Assembly: GCF_000715075.1 (NCBI RefSeq)
Contig: NC_134095.1
Location: 62,926,419 to 62,990,418, forward strand
DNA length: 64,000 nucleotides
Direction: 5' to 3'
Source: Nicotiana tabacum
Taxonomy: Eukaryota; Streptophyta; Magnoliopsida; Solanales; Solanaceae
Part shown: positions 35,737 to 46,400 of the stretch, piece after piece
How positions within the stretch are numbered: position 1 is the first letter of the stretch
Layout of the letters: every line of letters starts with the position of its first letter
Position numbers and translations under genes: made by a program
The notes under the pieces: generated by a model
The model's database searches: none
What the model saw: only the letters and a program-made list of their open reading frames with translations
Told to the model about the DNA's origin: nothing

Positions 35737-36787
35737 GGCGAAATACATAAAATACCCCTTTAAATTGTTTTAAACGGTCATTTAAACACCTTAACTGAGG
35801 TCATTTCCAATTAGACATTTTATGTGACTGTTAAGTAAATCAAATAGACACCAAGTGCAGCAGACAAGATACGTGAGTTACACTTGCCAATGACATGTCA
35901 AATGAGCCAATCAATGAACGACATGTATAATTTGTAATTAAAACTTAACACATATAATTAACATAAAAAGAAAATGAATTTAAAGAATAAAAAATCCCTT
36001 TTCCCTCACTTTTAACCAAAGCAGCGCCTACCTCCTCCCCCCCCCCCCCCCAACCCAAAACTTCATCTTCTTACTTTTTAGACCAAAACCAGCGCCACCC
36101 CCACCCCCATTCATCCTCTTCCTTTCAATCCAAATCAACCCCTTTTGATCTCATGCTCTATGTCTACTGAACTGAGGTCTCAAGTGTTCTTGAGTTTCAA
36201 AGGGAAAGACACCGGCAATAATTTTGCCGATCATCTCTATGAAGCTCTGGTGGGAGCAAGTTTTGTAACATTAAGAAGCTGTGGTGATGAAAACGATGGA
36301 GGTGAAGAAATCAAGTTAAAATTGCAAAAGGGTATCAAAGAATCAGGGGTTTCAGTTATAATCTTCTGGACATGTTTTTACAGATTCTGGCGTTTCTTTT
36401 TTAATCCAAATGTGAAATTTTTGTTGTCACAAATGCTTCTCAAAAGAAAAATAATTTGCTACTGTGTGTTTGTTTTAGTTGTTTGTTTGAAGAAGAAAAA
36501 ATGGTCTCTTGGCATGAAATCTGATATTGAGAGGAGGAGGTGTGAACATTGGAGGAGATAGGTGGGAAAATTAGTTGGGGTTCATATTATTTTAGGAAAA
36601 GAAAAAGAAAAAACCTAATTACTCGCGTCCCCAAAGAGTGTATTTCACGCGATGAAGGCTGACATGGTCGGGTGTTTAGTTGATCTTCTTTTCTGAATAA
36701 ATAAAGTGTCTAATTAGAAATGGTCTCAGTTGAATTGTTCAATTAACCGTTGAGGACAATTTAAAGCGACGCTTTATGCATTTCGCC
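35737..36787. mobile_element. MULE-like element carrying a TIR-domain gene fragment (Pack-MULE candidate)
   Basis: The two ends are inverted copies. GGCGAAATACATAAA at 35737 faces GGCGAAATGCATAAA on the minus strand from 36787, and similarity (about three quarters identical) continues for ~85 bp to the shared ATTAGACA-TTTA motif. The 9-bp flanks match at 8 of 9 positions. The interior carries no transposase; it holds a pyrimidine-rich leader with a C-run (36039-36052) and a fragment of a TIR-type resistance gene. This is the structure of a Pack-MULE: a non-autonomous Mutator-like element with captured host gene sequence. Strand is not defined by transposase; the captured fragment reads plus. 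Confidence 0.7.
36160..36561 (+). pseudogene. Captured TIR-domain fragment of an NLR resistance gene
   Basis: The ATG at 36160 opens a 133-codon frame. Residues ~5-70 resemble the first part of a plant TIR domain: QVFLSFKGKDTGNNFADHLY (the usual VFLSFRGEDTR...F..HLY), then EEIKLKLQKGIKESGVSVII (the usual L..AIEES...I..FS). After IIFW the similarity ends; the tail is Phe/Lys-rich and looks like intron or unrelated sequence. The second half of the domain, including the SxxCLDEL region that carries the catalytic Glu of TIR NADases, is absent, as are NB-ARC and LRR. It lies wholly inside the inverted ends. A functional receptor is excluded; a short transcript is possible but unsupported. Confidence 0.75.
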
Positions 36788-36796
36788 ATTTAAAAA
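36788..36796. repeat. MULE target-site duplication, right copy (ATTTAAAAA)
   Basis: One mismatch to 35728-35736. Confidence 0.7.
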
Positions 36797-37595
36797 TAAA
36801 TTTTTTAGCTTGGTCCCTCTAAAACATTGGAGCTCGTAGAAAGTTAACACTCAATTTCATCTTCAAAATAATCAACTAATCCTATTAGACAAAATACTTA
36901 CACGCACTATAAGTGGGGGGAAAATTCAATGCGTAAAGGAAGTTATTTCAGCATATATAATGTAATTTGGAATCTTAATTTGGAAAAGCTTACTCTACTT
37001 ATGTGATTTGTATATTTTGGACATACTGATTTGCTATTATCATTGTTCTAAACTTCTCCTCTCTCATTATTTGTCCTAGTTTGTTTATTTTTTTAAATAT
37101 CGATATCACTTATTAAAAGGTCTGTGTACACTCATGTCTATCTATATCTATATTTATATTTATATCTATCTACACTATATTAAAAGCACGAACCACCTTA
37201 GCAAAATATGGATTGTCTTTTTTACCTTTTAAATATAAAATTCACATCGGATAAAACTGTTAATTTGTTATATTTCTACTATTTAGTACTTTAAAAATAA
37301 CTAAAGTTTTCCTAATAAAATTATTTCTTATTTGATATAGGTTGGAAGTCTTAATATATAAGATTTTAAATTAATTAAATTTTTACCTTATAATATGTGT
37401 TAAAATAATAGGAAAACCATCGCCAGCCCAATCAACAACTAAACCACCAAATCATATTTCTTTAATAATGCAAAAGCATCCCAACACCAAACCACAAGAA
37501 TTTCTACTAAAATTATACTATGTAAATAATAAGATTTTCCAAGCACATGCACCATTCCTTGACAGTTAAAATAGCACGGGTTGGCTTTTCGGATT
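36797..37595. other. AT-rich intergenic stretch
   Basis: No gene is visible. At about 37166 the sequence TCTACACTATATTAAAAGC looks like a plant Helitron 5' end, but I found no matching CTRR-plus-hairpin 3' end, so it is only noted. Confidence 0.4.
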
Positions 37596-37891
37596 GGTCA
37601 TTCAAAAATAGTCAGCATTTGTCAAGTCATTGAAAAATAATCACTATTTTGTTGCAACAGAGACCGGTCCAACATAATATACTGGAGTTCGGTGCACCTG
37701 TGCATGAACTTCCAGCATATTATGTTGGACCGGTATACTTTGCTGGCTCCAATATAATATACTGGAGTTCCAGTATATTATACTGGAGTATTTTGCAGAT
37801 TTTGAACAATACTTTCGTTCACATTTATCTTTACATGAAAAGTGACTAAATTTCGATGACTTTTAAAAACCGTGGCTATTTTTGAATGACC
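37596..37891. mobile_element. Foldback MITE
   Basis: The ends are inverted: GGTCATTCAAAAATAGTC at 37596 and GGCTATTTTTGAATGACC ending 37891. Inside, 37664-37733 forms a long stem (CCGGTCCAACATAATAT facing ATATTATGTTGGACCGG), followed by further copies of the AATATACTGGAGTTC motif in both orientations. There is no coding capacity. A second GGCTATTTTTGAAT copy just outside (37903-37916) makes the exact right end uncertain. Superfamily not assigned. Confidence 0.7.
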
Positions 37892-38833
37892 ACTTGTAAA
37901 TCTGGCTATTTTTGAATTTCTCCCATCCTTGATATGGAATTTTATTTAAGCATAATTTCACGATTTTAAAAATTAAAATTACTAAACCATTTAAACTATG
38001 ATGTTTCAATTTGGTTCCATTCAAAGATGATCATTTTTATCTTTGTGATAATGATTTATTCTTTTTAAATATGTTGGGAAAAATTTTCATAATATATCTT
38101 ATTAATTAAAGAAATAGGACATTTACATTTTATTTGTGAGAAAAAAGAGGCGTCACATATTAGCTAGATGATCATGTTTCTGCGTTAACTTAAGAATATA
38201 TAACTTTCAAAAAATAAAATTCTTAAATATTCAAAGGTTATGTATTGAACTTTAAAAAAGGATGTATGATAATTTGTGAAATTGAAGTAATTAAATCCAA
38301 AATTGGAATCGATTTTAAGCTACATATCGAGGGAGCCGATCGAGTACTTATGGTATAAAGTTTCTTCCTCTATTGAATTGCCTAATAAGATCAACAATCA
38401 TCATTTCAGAAACTTAATTATACTTTTTCCTGTAATTTTATTTTATTACTCAAATACATTTTTTACATAATATTTTTGTATTTTTATAAAAAAATTATAT
38501 TCATGTAGATAAGGTATATGCGCAACCTTCGTATTTTGAGACTAATTATAATTAAAAGTGGCAACAAAAAATTTGTGTAGTTTTAAGATCACATGTCGAA
38601 TTGCTGAACTGGCACTACTTTTTAGTTGAAGACATAATAAATTATTTGAATGTTGAAAGCCAAGTTTTCCTTCCCAACTTCTAAAATGCACTAACTTTTT
38701 CTGGTATTTTCCAAATTTCAAAATACATTTCAAATGTAAGTATACGAAATCATCACGACAATTCAAACTTCTAGAAAATCAAATGTAATAATTATCGAAG
38801 TCATAAAATTTTACCAAAATATCAAAAGTAATA
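37892..38833. other. AT-rich intergenic stretch, nothing recognised
   Basis: No frame with recognisable content and no inverted or tandem repeat of note was seen. Confidence 0.4.
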
Positions 38834-39091
38834 CTCTCTCCGTTCACTTTTACTTGTCCAGTATTCTAAAAATAAATTTTCACTTTTACTTGTCACTTTA
38901 ATATATCAAAAGAAGATAAAAATTTTTTTCCTGTTATACACATAATATTAATTATTTATATCAAATCATTTTCTCAAATCCATTAAAAATCTGCATCAAT
39001 TAATATGAGCATTATGGTAAATTATGTACTTCATTTATTCTTTCTTGTGCAAAATTTATAATGGGTAAGTAAAAGTGAACGGAGAGAAAAG
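38834..39091. mobile_element. Stowaway-like MITE (258 bp)
   Basis: Left end CTCTCTCCGTTCACTTTTAC and right end GTAAAAGTGAACGGAGAG are inverted copies of the CTCCCTCCGTTC...ACTTG Stowaway terminus, flanked by TA at 38832-38833 and 39092-39093. AT-rich and non-coding. The right end carries a few extra bases (AAAAG) before the TA. Stowaway MITEs are mobilised by Tc1/mariner transposases. Confidence 0.8.
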
Positions 39092-39452
39092 TAATATTCG
39101 AATTTGAGACTTGGATGAAGTCACAAATGGCCGGTTAATAATCTAAGAATGTGTAGCAAATAATGTACCGTACTTATTTTTCAAGCAATTATTTGTATAA
39201 TTTTTTTACAATACTAGGTGTATGGGTCTTCTTTAACTCCTTTGCATTTACTATGAGTATTTGGATTGACTTTTAAATTCTTTTTAATTTTTTTCAGTGC
39301 TTGGCAAGTAAGTTTTAAGTTTTAAAATTTACGGTTATTATAAATTTTAGTCTAGTTATTATGTAATTATTACAAAGTCAATTAGGACATAATGTCTATT
39401 TGAATTAATTTTCAATTAGAATAAAATCTTGCAGTAATTTAGCTAATTTATA
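39092..39452. other. AT-rich spacer between MITEs
   Basis: Nothing recognised. Confidence 0.4.
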
Positions 39453-39739
39453 CTTCATCCGTCTCATATTAACAGTCGTGGTTATTAAAATAGTTGTCTC
39501 AAATTATTTGTCATTTTAGAAGTTCAAAATAAAATTGATTATTTTTTTTCCTTTTTACCCTTAGTAATAATTGTTCTTGAAGATGGAGATAATACATAAA
39601 TAAAATAAATATTCAATGAAGAGAGATTTTATCTTAAGACAAAAATAAGGGTAAAATAGTCTAATTCCTTTCCTAATTAATGTTTCTTAAGGGACGTGTC
39701 AAAGAAAAACACAGGACAAATAATATGAGACAGAGGGAG
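39453..39739. mobile_element. Stowaway-like MITE (287 bp)
   Basis: Left end CTTCATCCGTCTCATATTA faces TAATATGAGACAGAGGGAG at the right end, with TA dinucleotides at 39451-39452 and 39740-39741. No coding capacity. The terminus belongs to the same broad type as the MITE at 38834 but to a different subfamily. Confidence 0.78.
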
Positions 39740-40741
39740 TAATGTTAATAGATTCAAGGATTCTTTAGTCAATGTAATAGAAAAAGTGATTTTCACCAAA
39801 AAGCAAATAAATTTGTACCTCGAACTCGATATTGATGTGAAAGAGTTCGACATTAATCGTTTAATACAAACACCTTGCGTATGGATGTCTAGCAAAATCA
39901 ATTTCTTGTACAGCAGCATTTACTTGTAGTTCCAAGGGCAAATCGATCCTTAACAAAGACAAGCTAGTTATTCCACACACCAAAAATGAAATGTGAGAGT
40001 TGTGTCACATCTCTTTTTTACCATCCGAGGGTAATTATCACGATCTGGAATTTTCACCCTTGGGAGTCGTGATGGCGTCTACTCGTGGAAGCTAAGCAAG
40101 CCACGAACCTAGAAATCTTTAACTCTTCTGTTTTAATCCTTTTTACAACTTATATTAACAAGTGATAAACATATAAATGATAGCAGAATATGAGATTTAA
40201 GCGGAAGTCTAAAATAAATATAAAACCAAAATGTTTCGAAAGTCAACACATGCCTCTACCCAGAAACTGGTGTCACAATATCCACGGACTACTAAGAGTA
40301 CTACATACAACAGTTTGAAGGAAAAATAACATTGTTTGTCTCGGATACATGAGATAACAGAACATAATAAAGGATAGAGGAGACGTCGGGCTTGCGGACG
40401 CCTGCAAGGCTACCTCGGTGTCTCGGTGGACTGAAGGTTGGCTCCCCTGCTGCTGCTAATCAAGTGCTGCTCCGGTATCTGCACAGAGTGCAGAGTGTAG
40501 TATCAGCACAACCGACCCCATATGCTGGTAAGTGCCTGGCCTAACCCCGGCAAGGTAGTGACGAGGCTAGGACCAGACTCCAGATAAACCTGTGCAGTTA
40601 TATAATATATGGCGGAAAATAAACAGGGATAAGCATTTTAAAATGGGAGGGGGTACATGCTTCGGGGAAACATATCAAGACCAACAGAAACTTAATAAAA
40701 TATGAAAGGACAACTCAATATCTACAACAATACAATAACAA

Positions 40742-40915
40742 TACTGTTGCAGCGCGCAACCCGATCTCTTATCATTTAACCTTGTTACGGCGTGCAACCT
40801 GATCCACATATTTATAGTTGTTGCGGCGTGCAACCCGATCCAATATAATATCTGTTGCGGCGTGCAACCCGATCCAATATAATATCTGTTGCGGCGTGCA
40901 ACCCGTTCCAACTAT
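40742..40915. repeat. 34-bp tandem repeat in E7
   Basis: About five units of GTTGCGGCGTGCAACCCGAT plus an AT-rich tail. The last units repeat exactly with a 34-bp period and the first two are degenerate. Each contains the small inverted repeat GTTGC...GCAAC. Confidence 0.85.
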
Positions 40916-41830
40916 ACAGTCAACAATAATCATAATTAACCGTCCCGACAAGGGATCAACAATAGACTACACTATCCCAGCAAGGGAATTCAGCAGTACA
41001 AGTGTATACGTCCCGGAAAGGGAGAATCATCTATAATCAATCTTAACTCAACTCCTACTCGTTTCAATTACCATCATTTCTCAATCAAAAGTAGATTCCA
41101 CGATAAACAAACTAAGTCTTTGCTCAATATCAAGGATTTACTCACTATTTCAACTATAGTAACATTCAAGAATACAACAAGTATCAATTTAAGACTCACG
41201 GTCATGCTTGACACCAACGTATAAATACTCGTCGCCATGCCTATACGTCGTACTCAACAAGAAGCAAATAGAAAATAGGACTCAACTCTTAATCCCTCAA
41301 GCTAAGGTTAGATCGGACACTTACCTCGATGCCACGAACGCAATTCAAGCTTCAACTATCACTTTACCTCTTGATTCCACCACCAACTCGCTCGTATCTA
41401 GCTACAAGTTACTTAATTATATTAATAAATGCTAAATGAATCAATTTGAATGCATGAAAATGGATTTTTCAAAGTTTTACCCAAAAGTCAAAATCGCCCC
41501 CAGGCCCACATGGTCAAAACCCGAGGTTCGAACCAAAACTCGATCACCCATTCCCCCACGAACTCAAATATATAATTTGTTTTGAAATCGAACCTCAAAT
41601 CGAGGTCCAAATCCCCAATTTTTTTGAAAACCTAGGTTCTACCCAAAACACCCAATTTCCCCCATGAAAATCATTGATTTGAAGTTGAAATCATGTTAAA
41701 AGATGTTAATGATTGAAGAAAACTAGTTAAAAACGACTTACAATTGATTTGAAGAAGAAAGGTTGTTTGAAAAATCGCCTCTTATGTTTTTGGGGTTTTT
41801 TAAAAGTGCAAAATAACTGAAAATCTCGTC

Positions 41831-42015
41831 TATTTATACCCCTCTCAGACCCCCTGTGCGAACCGCACAAAATGGACTGCGGCCGCACAAGCCTTCCTAA
41901 GGTACTGCTGTCCAGTGCCTTGTGTGGACCGCACTAAATGGACTGTGCACAGGCCTTCACCGCGGACCGCACAGGCCTCCGCGGTCGCACACGATTTTGT
42001 GCGGACCGCACTGGA
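41831..42015 (-). promoter_or_regulatory. E7 LTR promoter region: TATA box plus GCGGACCGCAC cluster
   Basis: The minus strand has TATAAATA at 41838-41831. Directly upstream (41850-42015) is a cluster of GTGCGGACCGCAC-like inverted motifs, at least five copies of GACCGCAC or its complement. The layout is the same as in the E1 LTR at 6073-6335. Promoter role is inferred. Confidence 0.5.
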
Positions 42016-45000
42016 GGGTTCAGAGACCTGCAACTTCTGGTTTTAAGCCTAAAACATCCTGAACCTACCCGAAACTCATCCAAGCCCTCGGAACTCCAAA
42101 CCCAGTGTGCATACTAACTCAAAAACATCATATGGACCTACTCGTGCGATCACATCATCAAAATAACATGTAAAATTATGAATTAAACCTCAAAACTCAA
42201 CATTTTCATCAAGAACTCTCAAAGTTCATAACTCTTCAACTGACAGTCTAACTCACGTCAAATAAACTTTGTTTTCAACGAATTTCACAGTTATCTTTCA
42301 AATACTATAACAAGTTTGTACCGGGCTCCAAAACCAAAATAGGGGCCCGATAACAATGGTTTCAAACATTAATTCATTTCTTTATTCCTTAGATAATTCA
42401 GTAAAATAATTTCTTTCAAAAATGATTTCTAAAACTTGGGACCTCGGAATTCATTTCCGAGCATACGCCTAAGTCCCATATTTTACTACAGACCTCCCGG
42501 GATCGTCGGAACAGAGATCCGGGTCCGTTTGCTAAAAATGTTGACCAAAGTCAACCATAATCAAAATTTTAACTCTAAAATTCCTATTTCTCATATTTTC
42601 ACATAAAAGGCTTTCCGAATATAGGTCCAGACTATGCACGTAAATCAAGGTAGGGTAAAAAGGGAGGTTTTCTTTTCTTTCTTTTTTGGCCTCGGAACAC
42701 TGAATGCACTTGCAACACGAGCGATGGCCTTTTGGGTCATCACAATAATATAAGGGAGTTTTTCCAATTAAAGTGACATTAATCGAAATGGGATTATTTT
42801 ATTTCTTTTTATCAAAGTCGCCACTTGGAATATTTTATTTGGTGTCTCAAGTCACCGGTTTATTTTAAAATCCCAAATCGAGGAAATTTCGACTTTATTT
42901 AAAAGTCTGCGAACCAGAAATTCTAAGTAAGGAATTCTATTAACCCAGGAGAAGGTGTTAGGCATTCCCGGGTTCCGTAGTTCTAGCACGGTTGCTTAAA
43001 CTATTAAAATTGGCCTAATTATCTGATTAATTATATGTTTAAAACCTATTGTGCATTTTTAACTTTGTAACTGCTTTTATTTATTCAAACTACTTTTACG
43101 ATTTATGAAATTATTTCTTGAACAAGTTACGATTGTCGTACACTTGCCGTTTTGGAACACACCGCAAATCACGCTACATGAAATGCGCTCGCAATTTGCG
43201 ACATGTTTATTTTATTATTGTTCAAAGTTGTTATGATCGGTTTACATGAAATGCACACCCGATTTTGGGAATTAGGTATCATAACTATGTCACGGGAACC
43301 GTACCCATAGTCACAATAATTTATTTAAACGCGACTAAAGCAAACTACGAAGGTTCAAGGCATTTTTTATACTAATATTTTTATTTATGCGAGGGCCATA
43401 AGTTATGGATTTTGTTTGTGTATGGCATACCTCAATTTATTTTAAAAGGATTTGTACTCAATTAAAGCAACCTATGGATGTTTATTAATTATTTATCCTA
43501 AATGTTATGGAGTAATACAAGCATGGTGTAAAGTTAAATAATGGAAATTGGGGAATTAATTCATTCACTAAAAATGCGCAATTGGGATAAAGGGAAAACC
43601 TCAACGTAGTATAATCTCACATCCTTGGATGTACTGCCCACTCATGAATGGCAACCAAATACAATTAGGACCCGATAATTGCTAGGCATGACTACGTTCT
43701 AAATAATTCATGGATTTCCAACCAATAAACATAATATTCACATTTGACCACTAAATATGAAAACAAAATGAGTACTGCACAAAAAAAATTTCACTAGAAC
43801 TACATATTCAAACAAATATAACATATATGTCCATGCCTTACATACACAGATTCATGGATAAAAATGACACAGACAAAAGTAAATCACAATAGCGTCATCT
43901 ATAACAATATAAGCAAACTCGCCTTAACCCATACAATATTCTATATTAATTGATGAACATTTAGCAATTTGAATTGCAGCTTCAACGCATGCTAACATCA
44001 GAAATTAATAAAGAAGAACTCCAACAATTTTATAGCCTAAAAGAAACATACTGAATTTGTGAATCAATAAACAAAATCTGATGATTTATATTTCATTCAC
44101 AAAACAACAACACAGAGTTACAATTTCGATTAGGTACATACCTAAACAGTGGTGCAACAGCAGAATAAAGAGGAAGAAAATAAGCCTCTGAATCGAGACC
44201 CAGTCATAGCTTGATAACACAGCAGCGAGCAACAGAAACTGAAGTTAAACTCGAACTTCACATTCAGAAAAACTGAAACCCAGCTATCCGAGAGTGAAAC
44301 CAGCCAATGAAACTCTTTTAGTTTATTTTTGTTTCTGAAAATCGAAGTTGAATTTCTAGAAACTTTTCTGTTTTGTTTCTTCTTCTTTTTTTCAATTTCT
44401 CATGAAGCTTTGGTTTCCAGATTTGAGATGCAATTTCGGATCTAGAAATTTGCTTTCAGATTTTTGTTTTTGTTTTTTGTATGAGTGAGGGGAAGAAGTT
44501 GGTGAGAGATGAGTGAAAATTTGGGGAGTAACAGTGAGGTGAAGAGTGGAGAAAGAATGGAGAAGAAAGAAAAGTTGCGCTGGGTTTTCTCTATTAAAGA
44601 GCAGGGGTGAGCCTCGTTATTTCTCTGTTTTTTGCTCGAAGAAATGGCCATTTTTTTTGTCTAAATCTGAAGGGGAAGCTCTACCCTAGATTTTAGGAAA
44701 GTGGGGTTTTAAAGAGAGGGGTTGGGACAATCCGGGTCATGGGCTGGCGGGTTTGGGGCGAAATTTTGGGCTGGTTTTGGCTAAATTGGCCCGATTCCGA
44801 AATTAACAACTCCTTTCAATTTAACTCTTTTATCCTCTTTTCTTTTCTTTTTATTAATTAAAATCCTAAATCAATCTATTTTTGTAGAAATTAAAATTCT
44901 TTATTTATTTTTAACATTAAAACGACTAATTAATTTAAAGCTAAAGAAAAATGCTAATTTTAAAGACTAAAATCTAAATAAGTAAAAATGACCATTTTTT

Positions 45001-45218
45001 TTTATTTTTACTTAATAAAATTAATTCCTACATGCAAATTGAACCTAAGATGGCATGAAATTAAAATATGACAATTCTTTATGATTTTTTAATGATTTTA
45101 AAATATTAAAAATGCATGAAATGCAACTAAATAAAGAAAAACTCCTAAAATCAATAAAAATAATTTTTGGCATATTTTTAGGAGTTATTTTCATGTAGGG
45201 CAAAATTAGGTGCTCACA

Positions 45219-46166
45219 GCTGCCCCTCTTTGCTCGGAAACATAAAGAGTTTTCGGGCAAAGATAAAGTGAGTAATTACGAGCAAATTTTGTCCGTTTGA
45301 AACTCTATTTGGAAGCATTTTGAAAAAGTTTGTTCGAACCTTGCTTCGGATGTTGTCTACATATCCTTGGCTATAAAGGAATCAGGTCAGTGTAGTTCTG
45401 GAAGTTTTGGTAGTTGGGACTACCGAGAAACTATGCTTTCACTGATGTTGCTATTGTTTCTGCATGTTGAGCTCCTTATTACACCAAAATGAAAGATGAA
45501 AAGCTAGACTAGCTAAGTTTATCAACCTTCTAAAGCTTGATCTTGAGTCTTGGATGGTTCTTCCTGCAGACTCTGATCTGAATCTTGATGCTTGTTAGTT
45601 GCAACCGCTGGTTCATTCTTCTTCCGCTTTTTGGATCAAGGTGGGACAATGTGAAACTTGTGACTTCAATCTTATCTTGGGCAGTCCGCATCTTTGCTCC
45701 GCTTCTACACTTAGAGTTCAACTTATTTTCTTGTTTTTTATTTTCTTTTATTTGAGTTGAGACTTCTTCTTTTGGTCATCTCAAACCTTGTGCCTCACGG
45801 TGAAAACCTGTTCAGGCACCAAAGCAAACAAACGAACAAAATTTTCTACCCAAGTTTTTACTAGGAAATTTCGTGAGTTATTCGTAACAAAAATCTAAAC
45901 TATTTCTTTATTGAAAGCAATAAAATCAGGATTGTGTATCCTTGGGAAAAAGAGGTTAGGGAGTGGAGCCTTAATCTATAATGAAATTAACCAGGGAGTG
46001 GAGACCATATGTTGGAAAAGAGACTAAGGAATGGAGACCCTATATCTAAACTAAAATCAACTAGGGAGTGGAGACCCTATGTTGGAAAAGTGACTAGGGA
46101 GTGGAGACCCTATGCCTAAAATAAAATCAACTATGGAGTGGAGACACTATGTTGGAAAAGAAACTA
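45219..46166 (-). mobile_element. E6 3' internal stub with polypurine tract and tandem repeats
   Basis: On the minus strand GCAAAGAGGGGCAGC (45233-45219) is the polypurine tract. The next ~300 bp align with the corresponding part of E4 (48629-48900), including TTGGCTATAAAGGAATCAGG and CTCCTTATTACACC. At 45955-46166 are repeats of AGGGAGTGGAGACCCTATG with TTGGAAAAG. The rest of E6 is missing. No coding sequence remains. Confidence 0.75.
45955..46166. repeat. Tandem repeats in E6 3' region
   Basis: Six or seven degenerate copies of ACTAGGGAGTGGAGACCCTA, alternating with TGTTGGAAAAG and AAATCAA linkers. Confidence 0.8.
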
Positions 46167-46400
46167 CGTGATAAACGGCTCGGGTCAGCCCGGTTCCGGA
46201 CCGGCCCAGACCGGTTAAAACTGGAACCGGACTAGACCGGTATAAAGGGGCTGGGTTGGGCTGGGTTAAAGGGGACATGCGGGTTGCACCGTTCACATTT
46301 GAAATACCGGTTACCCAGACCAGTACAACCCGGTAGATGAACAGTGATATCAAACCGGTTAACCGTCCCGGCCCGAATCGGCCCAGACCAGTTTAACGGT
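46167..46400. repeat. CCGGTT-rich GC island at E6/E4 junction
   Basis: Dense ACCGGTT, CCGGCCCAGACC and related inverted motifs (for example at 46193-46215 and 46350-46395), sharply different from the AT-rich DNA on both sides. It could be one end of a DNA transposon; I recall CCGGTT-rich ends in some plant hAT-type repeats but cannot confirm it here. No matching opposite end was found. It sits exactly where the E4 LTR is truncated. Confidence 0.4.

Larger units (their letters stand above)
40036..42744 (-). mobile_element. E7: solo chromovirus-like LTR inserted in E6 LTR (2709 bp)
   Basis: Starts TATCACGATCTGG at 40036 and ends GGTCATCACA at 42744. The start resembles E1's LTR (TCACGA..., then GTCGTGATGGCG), so it is a related family in the same orientation. 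Flanks are GTAAT (40031-40035) and ATAAT (42745-42749), 4 of 5 matching, consistent with a 5-bp duplication. There is no internal region, primer site or second LTR, so it is a solo LTR left by unequal recombination. Confidence 0.75.
40003..45218 (-). repeat. E6: Tat-type 3' LTR, split by solo LTR E7
   Basis: The minus strand starts TGTGAGCACC (45218), directly after a polypurine tract, and runs down to 42745; the last 33 bp are at 40035-40003, ending GATGTGACA. The two parts join across E7. Conserved end motifs are present on the minus strand: AATGCCTAACACCTTC near 42970 and AAGTGGCGACTTTG near 42830, which parallel E3's LTR end. The net LTR is about 2.5 kb. 43000-44700 is AT-rich and holds no gene. 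The flank left of 40003 (AGTTG, 39998-40002) is one candidate target duplication. Confidence 0.75.

Noticed and set aside
36039..36052. Poly-C tract as a structural element
   Set aside because: Simple homopolymer slippage in a C-rich leader is sufficient.
36145..36561. Functional TIR-NLR or TIR-only gene
   Set aside because: The domain is cut in half, lacks the catalytic Glu region, and is enclosed by transposon ends.
37166..37190. Helitron-like 5' end (TCTACACTATATTAAAA)
   Set aside because: No CTRR terminus with a preceding hairpin was found downstream. The motif is short and AT-rich, so chance is likely.
44442..44651. 69-codon minus-strand frame in the E6 LTR
   Set aside because: Low-complexity Ser/Lys/Leu sequence in an LTR leader with no counterpart elsewhere in the window.
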